Shown here piece by piece: positions 1 to 7,516 of a stretch of DNA of 64,000 bases (position 1 is the first letter of the stretch; the number at the start of each line of letters is the position of its first letter). The position numbers and the translations under genes are program-made. Where the stretch lies: contig CAWUEX030000002.1 in NCBI GenBank assembly GCA_963921305.4, positions 3,348,001-3,412,000 on the forward strand, given 5' to 3'. Source of the stretch: CAWUEX02 sp963921305 (GTDB taxonomy: Bacteria > Pseudomonadota > Alphaproteobacteria > Rhodospirillales > Rhodospirillaceae). The notes below the pieces were generated by a model, which searched no databases, had not been told where the DNA came from, and worked only from the letters and a program-made list of their open reading frames with translations.

Positions 1-1
1 C

Positions 2-526
2 TTTCGCGATATCGAGGGCGTATGCGCACCGATCGTTTTACCCGCGCACGCGTACCTGACCGGCAAGACGTATGGCCAAGGCTGGGCGTGTGAACGTGGC
101 TACCGAGAGACAGACTCCGGGTGCGCCGTCCTTGAGGTTCCCGCAAACGCCTATCCAACAAATTTCGACTACGGACGCGGCTGGGAATGCGAACGCGGTT
201 TCAGGAGCGCCTATGACTCCTGTGTTAAAATTGAAGTGCCGGAGAACGGATACCTCACCAACCTGTCATTCGGCTCTGGATGGGCGTGTGATCACGGCTA
301 TCGCCCGCGAGACGGTGCGTGCGTCGCGATCGATGTGCCGGAGAACGCGTTTCTGACCGGATCGGATTACGGTTCGGGGTGGGACTGCGAACGTGGGTAT
401 ATCGAGAACGGCGGACAGTGCCGCGCGGTAGCTTTGCCGGCTAATGCGTATTTGAACGATCAAGGGACGGGGTGGGAATGCGCGCCGCCCTATGAAAAAC
501 AACAGGAGGCGTGCGCCTTACCATGA
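2..526 (+). CDS. Cysteine-repeat protein, 3' end only (5' end outside window)
   Basis: The reading frame is open from the window edge to a TGA and has no start here, so this is the C-terminal part of a longer protein. What is visible consists of five consecutive units, four of exactly 33 residues and a last one of 31. Each has the pattern VPxNAYLT...YGxGWxCERGY...C, with two cysteines per unit. The regular cysteines and aromatic or glycine positions suggest small disulfide-linked modules, so an exported or surface protein is likely, but the signal peptide would lie outside the window. I recognise the repeat style from uncharacterised proteobacterial proteins but know no function. The stop codon overlaps the start of the next gene (ATGA), so the two are probably translationally coupled. 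Confidence 0.8.
   Translation, partial: FRDIEGVCAPIVLPAHAYLTGKTYGQGWACERGYRETDSGCAVLEVPANAYPTNFDYGRGWECERGFRSAYDSCVKIEVPENGYLTNLSFGSGWACDHGYRPRDGACVAIDVPENAFLTGSDYGSGWDCERGYIENGGQCRAVALPANAYLNDQGTGWECAPPYEKQQEACALP
26..514 (+). repeat. Five tandem 99-bp coding repeats
   Basis: Units run at about 26-124, 125-223, 224-322, 323-421 and 422-514 (the last is 93 bp). They keep frame and amino-acid pattern but differ in nucleotide sequence, so the repeat is old and held by selection on the protein rather than being a recent slippage product. Each unit ends at a cysteine and starts before a conserved (V/L)P(A/E)NAY-like segment. Confidence 0.8.
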
Positions 527-723
527 CAACAGCGGCATTACAGAAACACGAAGACGACGAGGCGGCGGCAAAAGCCGCAGCGCTAGTTAAGACGCGCAAA
601 TGTCTGAGGTGCCTGGCCGATTTCGACAGCGCATGGCCCGGCGAACGTGTATGCGGCGGATGTAAAAAAACATCGGCCTGGCGCTCAGGAGTCAGTTCCA
701 CGCCGGCAACCAACCGGCGCTAA
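523..723 (+). CDS. Small zinc-ribbon protein (66 aa)
   Basis: A 66-residue protein with an Ala/Glu/Asp-rich N-terminus and then CLRC...CGGC: two CxxC pairs about 16 residues apart with a phenylalanine and serine between them. This is the usual layout of a small zinc-ribbon found in many short alphaproteobacterial proteins. I chose the ATG that overlaps the TGA of the upstream gene (ATGA) rather than a GTG four codons earlier. Small ribbons of this type are often nucleic-acid binding or protein-docking modules, but nothing here shows the partner. Function unknown; linkage to the repeat protein is supported only by the overlap. Confidence 0.65.
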   Translation: MTTAALQKHEDDEAAAKAAALVKTRKCLRCLADFDSAWPGERVCGGCKKTSAWRSGVSSTPATNRR

Positions 724-827
724 TCACAGCCCCGGACGGACCAGCGCACCTTAGACCTCGCCCACGCTGGCTAGCACCAGGGCACAAGCAAAATACTTCG
801 TTTCCCAAACGCCGTTACTTCGCCCGC

Positions 828-3800
828 TCAGACCGTCATTGACGTGCCCCGGTAAATGCGGGCCCGGTAACGGGAGTCTTCTGCATCTGGCAGCGGCGCT
901 CCCAGCAACAGTACGGCCCGGGCAAATCTCTTCGCCTCTTCCTTATATTCGTCGTAGCTCTTCGGCTCTTCAGATAACACCCGTCGCGTTAGATTTATCT
1001 GGTTCACGGGTGTGTCGTGGACGACCCGTTCATTCTCGACCGCAAGAGTTGCCGTGAACGCGTGTAAAGTCGTTTTGATGAAATTGGCCAATGCGAAAGC
1101 CGGGCCGTGGGTTCCTTGCGGAACGTCAGGCGATACAAGAACCAACTGACATCCATCGTATAGCGATGCCTTGCGCGCGATGCGGAAATGGTGCGTCAGA
1201 TTCTGCTCAACGATATCCCGGAACTCCTCGGGCCCAAGCGGCTCATCGTCATCGAACAACCGGTCTGGTAACGGCTGAACCGGCGTAGAGACGACAGTCG
1301 TAGGCCGGCCCCATTCCATCAGGGCCTGATCCATCCCATCCTCAATCTTCTCGCCGCAACACATCACTCTGACCTTCTCCTCAGGCATTTCGGATGTGGC
1401 GTCGGCCAGTGCCTGGGCACCGTCTTCATTTGGCGTGAGGATGACAACGCGCTCGACATGGCACTGTTGAACAAGTTGTTTCACAGTTTCGGCAATGTAA
1501 TCGACGAGATGCTCGCCGACGATCCAAACGGTCGTGCCGCGCATCTGCTCGATACGTTCTTGCTTAGGACTTCCGAACAACTCACGCTCAGTAGAGGATC
1601 GTTCGACATTCAACCCGCCGGACGGCATAAACGTCTCGCCGCTCACAGCGTTATCAGCGAGATAGAACACCGTGGCCTGTGCGACATCTGCCTCGGTCGG
1701 CATTTTCCCCAAGTGAAGCTGAGAAAGCACACCCTTTCGAATCTTCTGAGCGCCGGTCGCGATCTTGTCCGCCGGGAGAAACGGAACGTCGTCGGGTGGG
1801 GTGAACTTCAGCCATTCCGTGTCATCTTCGGCGGCATCTTTGTACTCTTCAGATGTGAGGAGATACCCCGCCAGCTTCAATCTGGCGAACAGGCGCGCCG
1901 CGATCGGTTGTGTCACGAGATAGCGGTCCCACGAACAAATGCCGTCGCCTTCTTTGGCGCACTCCAGCGCCAAGTCTCTCAAATCCCGGGGTGTATCCCG
2001 GTCGTGCGACAGATAGGCGGAGTCATTCCGCCCCAGCCGGTCGAAGAGCTTCTCCACCGGCACGCCAGCACGTAACGCCTTAACCACAGCGGCGTATACG
2101 GCATTGAGCCTTCTGTTCTCGAGAATAAGGCGGGACCGCCGCTCGAACAGACCGGGTTTGCCGCCCACACCGGATAACCGGTCACCGTCGACCGGCCCCG
2201 GCGCAATGGCGTTAAACTGCACCTCCGGCCCCAGGTAACGTGAAAACGACTCAACCATCGCCCGTTGCCCGGCCTTCGACACCGCGTAATCGGCGCGGTT
2301 GGGATAGGCAACGACAAGCCCTTTCTCGCCGCCGAAGTAAGACGAAACATTCAGCACATAACCGCTGCCCCGTTCTTTCATGTGGGAGACGAGGTGACTC
2401 ATCGTCAGATAGTTGGACACCAGGTTGGCGTTGAGCGTATGCCGCCAGTCATCAATCTTCATGTCGATGACCATCTCTTCCGCGCCCGCGATTCCCGCGT
2501 TGTTTATGAGGTAGTCAATGCGGCCATACGTCTTGAGGGTGTGCTCGATACAGCGCACCAAAGAGCCAAAATCACTGACATCGACCTCGCGCACGTACTG
2601 CACGCGCCGTTCAATGCCCGAGAATCCTATGTCCTCAAGATCCCCGACGATTCGGTCTCTCGCCGCTGCAAGCTCTGTCTCGCGCCGGGCCGCCATCATC
2701 ACCTTGGCTCCAGCGAGAGCCAGCAGTCTGGCGACTTGCCCTCCGATCCCTGCGGAACCGCCGGTGATGAGGGCGACCTTGCCCAAATGCAGTCCGGTTA
2801 TGTTTTCCGAGAAACCCACCATGGCCTTGCGCGCACCGGTGGTATCGCCGATTGATGTCGGCAAGAAGAGTGACGTTTCGTGAATGCGATGACCTTTTGC
2901 GACGATGCGCGCCGCCTGTCCCCCGGCAAAGGGGAGGTTTTCGGACTCAGAATTCGTGTATCGAACGATCTCATTACCCCATGCCGCATGTGACCGCCGG
3001 CCTGCCCGTGTTTCGACGTGCGCCTCATCGCGCCATATGGTCACCAGTTCGGCAATTCCCGCCGCGATAATCTTGGTGTAGATGTTTCCGGAGAGGTCCG
3101 AAGGATTGGACATGAACACGAACCGGGGTTCCTGGGCCAGTTCGGTCTGTTTTTTCCAGTAACGGCTTAACGTACGGGCAACCGCAATGGCTCCGCCGAG
3201 TTCAACATCCATGAGTGTGTCGAGTTCGGCATCGCCAATTTCCGTCAGTGGTCCCGCAAAGTAGTCCGGCGCCTTGACGGGCAATATGATCGCGCCGGTT
3301 ATCGGAGCGCGCGCGGCTGTAAACTCTTCTAACGCCTGTTCCATGTTTTCCAAATCCGAACGATTGAGCCGGATGATGGTCAAGCGTTCAGCCGAATCCA
3401 GCGCCTTAACACGCGCTTCGGCCTGCGCGACATCCGCCCGCCGCGTCAGGCCGAGCAGCACCTCCGCCCCAGTACCGATTTGAATGGCTGCGAGTTCGAG
3501 AGCCTCCTCCCAGTTTTCCCCTGCGGCAATGAGAACGCTGAGCCCGGTTCCGTCCAGCGACCTCATTGTGGGTCGAGACAGAAACGAAGACGCCATCTCT
3601 TTTTTGACTTTCATGCCATGGGTCACGTCAAAGTCGTGACCCGAGAAAGCGGCGGACTCATCACTGCCAAGGAATACACATGTCTTCGCAATGTCGCTGG
3701 GTACCGGAAACGTCTTGGCCCTTGGCTCTCCGTTGACAGACCGCTCAAGCGTCATAGTCGCTTTAAAGAAATTTGCCGTACTTCCTTCCGGCAGGTCTTG

Positions 3801-4541
3801 AAGCCCATCCATGGCGGCAAACACAGTCTCTATGCGTTCGCTCTGAATCGGCCCGGGATAAAGCAGATTAACGCGAATGCCTTTGTGGCCAAGCTCTGCC
3901 GCAAGTTCTCTCGACAGCGCGTTAAGGGCAGCTTTGGGGACGACATACGCCGCCCGGCCGAAATAGCGCGTGTGGGAAAATATCGTCGACACGTTTATCA
4001 CGGACGCGCCCACCGGCAGGATGGGTGCTGCGGTGCGGACCAGATTCCATGTGACCCCGAGGATGTTTCTGAGTGCATCCCCCACAGTCTCGGTGTCGCT
4101 TGCCCCTTTCGCCTGAAGCGCTTCAAGTTCTTCACGCGTCAAAGGCAGGTTTTCTATCGCCTGCTTGGGCCCCGCCGACCCCGCATTATTGACGAGAATA
4201 TCGATATGGCCGAATTTTTGTTCGACGTCCTCAATACCTGACCGAACCGATGCGGGATCAGCGCCATCGAGCACAACGGTTGTAATTCTTTTCTCCGGAA
4301 CCCCTGTTTCACTAAGGATGGCGTCTCTCGCCGCAAGCAGCCGCTCCTCGGACCGGCTGGTCATGATGACCTGGGCACCTTCCCGCAGAAAGTGACGCGT
4401 AATTTCGCTTCCCAAATTTCCGGCAGCACCTGTTATGAGCGCGACTTTACCGGCCAGTCTGAGGGGACGTTCGACAACACTGGACTCGGCGTCTTGTTTG
4501 GCCCTGTCAGGTCCTAAGCGGGCAACTTTTTTCGATGTCAA
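828..4541 (-). CDS. mcr: Bifunctional malonyl-CoA reductase
   Basis: A 1237-residue protein with two SDR halves, matching by memory the Chloroflexus-type malonyl-CoA reductase of about 1220 residues. That enzyme uses NADPH to reduce malonyl-CoA to malonate semialdehyde (C-terminal half) and then to 3-hydroxypropionate (N-terminal half). The first Rossmann motif TGAAGNLG is near residues 37-44 with Tyr199 and Lys203 in YVVPK. The second, TGGSAGIG, is near 593-600 with Tyr752 and Lys756 in YAVSK. Family-specific stretches include GLHLGKVALITGGSAGIGGQ, YPNRADYAVSKAGQRAM, SGETFMPSGGLNVER and ALANFIKTTLHAFTAT. Both catalytic pairs are intact. The start is a TTG six bases after a strong AAGGAGG. 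No other 3-hydroxypropionate-cycle gene lies in the window. Such enzymes are known outside Chloroflexi, for example in Erythrobacter and some marine gammaproteobacteria. Confidence 0.92.
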   Translation of the reverse strand: MTSKKVARLGPDRAKQDAESSVVERPLRLAGKVALITGAAGNLGSEITRHFLREGAQVIMTSRSEERLLAARDAILSETGVPEKRITTVVLDGADPASVRSGIEDVEQKFGHIDILVNNAGSAGPKQAIENLPLTREELEALQAKGASDTETVGDALRNILGVTWNLVRTAAPILPVGASVINVSTIFSHTRYFGRAAYVVPKAALNALSRELAAELGHKGIRVNLLYPGPIQSERIETVFAAMDGLQDLPEGSTANFFKATMTLERSVNGEPRAKTFPVPSDIAKTCVFLGSDESAAFSGHDFDVTHGMKVKKEMASSFLSRPTMRSLDGTGLSVLIAAGENWEEALELAAIQIGTGAEVLLGLTRRADVAQAEARVKALDSAERLTIIRLNRSDLENMEQALEEFTAARAPITGAIILPVKAPDYFAGPLTEIGDAELDTLMDVELGGAIAVARTLSRYWKKQTELAQEPRFVFMSNPSDLSGNIYTKIIAAGIAELVTIWRDEAHVETRAGRRSHAAWGNEIVRYTNSESENLPFAGGQAARIVAKGHRIHETSLFLPTSIGDTTGARKAMVGFSENITGLHLGKVALITGGSAGIGGQVARLLALAGAKVMMAARRETELAAARDRIVGDLEDIGFSGIERRVQYVREVDVSDFGSLVRCIEHTLKTYGRIDYLINNAGIAGAEEMVIDMKIDDWRHTLNANLVSNYLTMSHLVSHMKERGSGYVLNVSSYFGGEKGLVVAYPNRADYAVSKAGQRAMVESFSRYLGPEVQFNAIAPGPVDGDRLSGVGGKPGLFERRSRLILENRRLNAVYAAVVKALRAGVPVEKLFDRLGRNDSAYLSHDRDTPRDLRDLALECAKEGDGICSWDRYLVTQPIAARLFARLKLAGYLLTSEEYKDAAEDDTEWLKFTPPDDVPFLPADKIATGAQKIRKGVLSQLHLGKMPTEADVAQATVFYLADNAVSGETFMPSGGLNVERSSTERELFGSPKQERIEQMRGTTVWIVGEHLVDYIAETVKQLVQQCHVERVVILTPNEDGAQALADATSEMPEEKVRVMCCGEKIEDGMDQALMEWGRPTTVVSTPVQPLPDRLFDDDEPLGPEEFRDIVEQNLTHHFRIARKASLYDGCQLVLVSPDVPQGTHGPAFALANFIKTTLHAFTATLAVENERVVHDTPVNQINLTRRVLSEEPKSYDEYKEEAKRFARAVLLLGAPLPDAEDSRYRARIYRGTSMTV

Positions 4542-4547
4542 AGCTAG

Positions 4548-4554
4548 CCTCCTT
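4548..4554 (-). promoter_or_regulatory. Ribosome binding site deciding the TTG start of mcr
   Basis: On the minus strand this reads AAGGAGG, six bases before a TTG. No ATG or GTG start lies nearby in frame, and the TTG precedes the conserved SDR domain by a short linker. The strong Shine-Dalgarno match is the reason for choosing this unusual start codon. Confidence 0.7.
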
Positions 4555-4726
4555 ACAAGTCTGGTGTCGTTAGCGCCTCAGATAGATTTTGTTTTATGCC
4601 CAATATTCGCACAACTCTTCTTTTGATCTTAGCCCAAGCGCCGGCAATATGGCTGTGGGGCCAGTGATGCGAGCGCGACGGGCGATGGTGTGCGTGAAGC
4701 GGCGGAGTAGGCTCCTATTTTTCATC

Positions 4727-4830
4727 ATCACCCGGCCCCCCGGTCTGGGCGAAGGCCAGCCGGAGAACCGGCCCGACCGGGTGATCCACAACCTCCAGTG
4801 TTCATGGATTGCCCGGTTAAGCCGGGCAAT
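4727..4830. repeat. Paired palindromes of an intergenic repeat type
   Basis: Two inverted repeats lie next to each other. ATCACCCGG at 4727-4735 pairs with CCGGGTGAT at 4777-4785, with an inner CCGG-AGAA-CCGG. ATTGCCCGG at 4808-4816 pairs with CCGGGCAAT at 4822-4830 across a 5-base loop. Neither is followed by a T-run, so an intrinsic terminator is unlikely. The wording (GTCAT-CACCCGG ... CCGGGTGAT) resembles the dispersed palindromic elements common between genes in alphaproteobacterial genomes; that attribution is from memory. Confidence 0.55.
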
Positions 4831-4849
4831 GACAACCTCTTAAAGCTTC

Positions 4850-6100
4850 TCACACCCCCGGCGGTACAAGTACGCCTTGCTCGACCATACGGGTGATGGT
4901 GTCGCGCTGAAATGCTCTCAGTTCACCGGCGGATTCCATAGCGGTATCCAAATGCGTGTTCACAGGTGCACCGTCGAACGACGTGTACATGTTTTGGAAC
5001 AACGGCATCTGCAGATGATTGATCATGGTGTTGAAGCTGCCGAGGGACGTGCGCATGCGACGCAGGGCGTCGATGTCGACCGTGGCGGCGGCGAACTCGA
5101 CACCGCCGCTGCCGGTGCGCGCCAGCAAGTTGCCCTTGAAGTCGATCACCTGTGAGGGCTGGCGGCGCGGGAAGGGCGGCTGCGGATCATTGCCCGTAGG
5201 GCCGAGATCGGACAGCAGCACGTAGGCAACATTCTCAAACGCGCGCACCCGGCGGGTCATGATGCTGACGTTGGGGATGTCGAAGTTGTGATCCTCGGGC
5301 AGCGTGCCGGAGGCGGTCGGGCTCAACAGCACTTCAGCGCCCTTGAGAGTCATGGCGCGGGCGATCTCCGGAAAATTCATATCGCCGGCGATGACGCAGG
5401 CGAGGCGGCCAATCTCCGTATCTACGACCGGGAACAGGCTGTCTTCGCCGAATTCCTCAATCCAGTCGGACAAGATGTCACCCGGACGCGTCTTACTGGT
5501 GAGGCCGGTGAGCTTGCGGTAGTTCAGCACCAGGTTACCGGACGCGCCGACGATCATGCCGGAGAGGAAATAGCGCTGCGGATATTTGGCGATGCCCTCG
5601 ATGGGGTTGAACGCGACAAAGGCGTTGGCCCGCTGCGCCGCTTTGCCGATCTTCTCGACCTCCGGTCCGTCGGCGCGAATAGACCCGTCCCACCACTGGC
5701 TTGGCGACAGCGGCGAACTCGGAATCTGCAATCCGAACTCAGGGAACGACATCAGCCGCGCGCCGTAGTCTCCCGCACCGCGTTCGATGAGATCACACAT
5801 GACATCGATGTTGTGGGCCAAGGCGTCCGGCATGAACTTACCATCGCTGTCGAACGTCGGGATGACCGGCGATTGCACACAGGCCGCGGTATAGGGTGCG
5901 ATCTTCTCGCCGGCAGGTTCTATGCCGGGCGTAACCGCCGGATAGAACGGCGAGGGGTCGATTTGACTGTTCTGCGCTTGGGCGGGTTTGGTTGTGGCCG
6001 AAGCTAAAGCACCTCCGGTGGCCAACGCAGCACCCGCTGCGGTCAGGGCGCGGCGGGAGAGGGCGGGGCCGGGGGAAGGTTTGCTCTTATCGTTCGCCAT
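4850..6100 (-). CDS. Tat-exported nitrilase-fold protein with catalytic Cys replaced by Ala
   Basis: A 416-residue protein. The N-terminus has SRRALTAAG followed by a hydrophobic Ala/Gly stretch and an AQA cleavage-like site, so Tat export is likely. The rest is a carbon-nitrogen hydrolase (nitrilase) fold. The catalytic Glu is in FPEFGL (Glu121) and the Lys in NYRKL (Lys196). The cysteine of the usual C-x-D/E-x-x-FPE motif is Ala238 (AGDMNFPE); a cysteine three residues earlier is out of register. Two homologues downstream in the window keep Cys at this place. It may therefore be a non-hydrolytic relative, or use another residue. It starts eight bases after the cupin gene and is probably co-transcribed with it. 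The longer frame through the cupin gene is an artefact. Confidence 0.8.
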   Translation of the reverse strand: MANDKSKPSPGPALSRRALTAAGAALATGGALASATTKPAQAQNSQIDPSPFYPAVTPGIEPAGEKIAPYTAACVQSPVIPTFDSDGKFMPDALAHNIDVMCDLIERGAGDYGARLMSFPEFGLQIPSSPLSPSQWWDGSIRADGPEVEKIGKAAQRANAFVAFNPIEGIAKYPQRYFLSGMIVGASGNLVLNYRKLTGLTSKTRPGDILSDWIEEFGEDSLFPVVDTEIGRLACVIAGDMNFPEIARAMTLKGAEVLLSPTASGTLPEDHNFDIPNVSIMTRRVRAFENVAYVLLSDLGPTGNDPQPPFPRRQPSQVIDFKGNLLARTGSGGVEFAAATVDIDALRRMRTSLGSFNTMINHLQMPLFQNMYTSFDGAPVNTHLDTAMESAGELRAFQRDTITRMVEQGVLVPPGV

Positions 6101-6108
6101 GGGGGCTC

Positions 6109-6522
6109 CTATTTGATTTCGACTTTTTGCGTGCCCGCGAACGCCAGGGTGAGGTAGTTCACCGGCACGGCGCTGGGGCCGAACACCGAGTGGTGCAGGG
6201 CGCGGCCGTCGATGAACACCCCTTCGCCACTGGCCAGGCGGCAGGTCTCGCCGTCCTGCGGGGTGGTCTCGATGTAGCCCTGCATACACAGCACGAAGCT
6301 GGGGAAATTGACGAGGTGCATTTCCGTTGGCCCGCCGTCGAACGGCTCGCCGGGCTGACGCGTGGCGACGGACCAGCTTTTGGCGTCCTGCTTGGCGGAC
6401 ACCCATTCGGTCTCACTGACCTGGGTGAGGGAAATCTCGACCTCCGCCGTCACCGAGCGGTTATTCTGGTCCATACCCAAGGCGCTAAACTTTTGCGCGC
6501 TGAATTTCATCGCAGTGAACAC
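6109..6522 (-). CDS. Cupin-domain protein
   Basis: A 137-residue single-domain protein with cupin features: a glycine turn then G-E-G-V-F-I-D-G-R-A-L-H-H in the second half, and a run of short alternating hydrophobic strands. It has no export signal, unlike the enzyme encoded just downstream. Single-domain cupins bind a metal or small ligand and serve as isomerases, dioxygenases or ligand sensors; the substrate cannot be inferred. The first cupin motif is weak (only part of the expected His/Glu set is visible), so metal binding is uncertain. It forms a two-gene unit with the nitrilase-like gene, divergent from the DUF1838 gene. Confidence 0.7.
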   Translation of the reverse strand: MFTAMKFSAQKFSALGMDQNNRSVTAEVEISLTQVSETEWVSAKQDAKSWSVATRQPGEPFDGGPTEMHLVNFPSFVLCMQGYIETTPQDGETCRLASGEGVFIDGRALHHSVFGPSAVPVNYLTLAFAGTQKVEIK

Positions 6523-6608
6523 CCTTTAGAAATTGGTGAGCGGCAGCGCCGCTCCGGTACTAGACTAGTCCGGCAACAGGACGATGCGAACAGGGCAAAG
6601 AGAGAAAA

Positions 6609-7442
6609 ATGACAGACCTCACACGACGGCAGTTTAGCGTATCTGCTGCTGGGAGCGTATTGGCCTCAGGAGCTTTTGCGCAGGCTTGGGCACAGGCTCG
6701 GGCGCAGGAGAACGCGCTCAGCCTGGATGACATGATCCGGGTGATGGCCCGCAACGACGGCGGCATCGGCATTCGCTGGACTAAGGGCGTCGTGTCCGGG
6801 ATTGTCGATCAGGTGACCACGCAGCTGCTGGGTGTGTCGCAGCAAATCTACTCCCGCCATGAAAAACAGCCGGACGGCAGTTATGCGGTTGTGTATCTGG
6901 AGTTGGTTTACTTCACTGACCTGAACACCGATGTCGCCGAAGAGATTTGGTTGAACCCCTACACCGGGCGCGAGGTGACGGTGCCGCGGCAAGTCCTCGG
7001 CCCGGTGCGCTTCAAGCTCGGCACGGACCTGCGGGTGATCAACGAGCCGTACCCGATGGAAGGCATCGAGAACAGCCATTGGCTGGAGCCGCAGGTGGGC
7101 ACGCGGGATGAAGTGGCCTTCGACGAGCGCATCGACTCCTACGTGCCGCCAATGACGGCGGACGGCGCGCCGATGATTTTCCATGAGGTGTTTTCCTTCC
7201 GCGCCTCACGCGATGCAGTTATGAATTCGGATGCGGCGCATGTCCCGGCGTCAGTATCTAAAGTGAATGTGATCAGCTGGCGCAACTGGATGGACATGGC
7301 CGGGCACGACGGCGTGACGATGTCGCACGGGGCCGGGCGGGTGATTACGGATTACGCCGACCTGCCGGCCGACCTGGCGGCCAAAAACGCGGAACACTTC
7401 CCGGATGTGATCGCGGAGTTGGAGGATTACCTTAACGTGTAA
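6609..7442 (+). CDS. DUF1838 family protein, Tat-exported
   Basis: A 277-residue protein starting TDLTRRQFSVSAAGS with a hydrophobic stretch and AQA sites, a good Tat signal. The body has DUF1838 traits: a beta-rich domain, the WLNPYTGREV motif, then SWRNWMDM and a C-terminal segment with G-A-G-R-V and ADLPADL. The family is uncharacterised; members recur in marine proteobacteria near TonB receptors and hydrolases. It is divergent from the cupin/nitrilase unit. Its last 54 codons are matched closely by the remnant at 9581-9748, which shows that a second copy once stood downstream. Four intact DUF1838 genes occur in the window. Confidence 0.85.
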   Translation: MTDLTRRQFSVSAAGSVLASGAFAQAWAQARAQENALSLDDMIRVMARNDGGIGIRWTKGVVSGIVDQVTTQLLGVSQQIYSRHEKQPDGSYAVVYLELVYFTDLNTDVAEEIWLNPYTGREVTVPRQVLGPVRFKLGTDLRVINEPYPMEGIENSHWLEPQVGTRDEVAFDERIDSYVPPMTADGAPMIFHEVFSFRASRDAVMNSDAAHVPASVSKVNVISWRNWMDMAGHDGVTMSHGAGRVITDYADLPADLAAKNAEHFPDVIAELEDYLNV

Positions 7443-7516
7443 ATTGGGGCATATTCTTGATTGCCAAGGAGAAATGCTCAAGGGCGCGGGCCTGGTAACC
7501 CTTAGTAGGGGCGGGA

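Larger units (their letters stand above)
4542..4849. other. Intergenic region: mcr upstream region plus palindromic repeat
   Basis: About 300 bases between the end of the nitrilase-like gene and the mcr start. The mcr-proximal half is A/T-rich (about 4560-4640) and probably carries the mcr promoter, although no clear -35/-10 pair stands out. The other half contains two inverted repeats described separately. Short open frames here have no protein-like composition and are not called. Confidence 0.5.

Noticed and set aside
1458..2855. Plus-strand open frames of up to 205 codons inside the mcr gene
   Set aside because: They are antisense to a protein with full, conserved SDR motifs and have no recognisable content; high G+C makes long shadow frames common.
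6101..6406. N-terminal extension of the nitrilase-like frame
   Set aside because: It runs out of frame through the cupin gene and reads as Arg/Pro-rich nonsense; the Tat signal starts at the ATG used.
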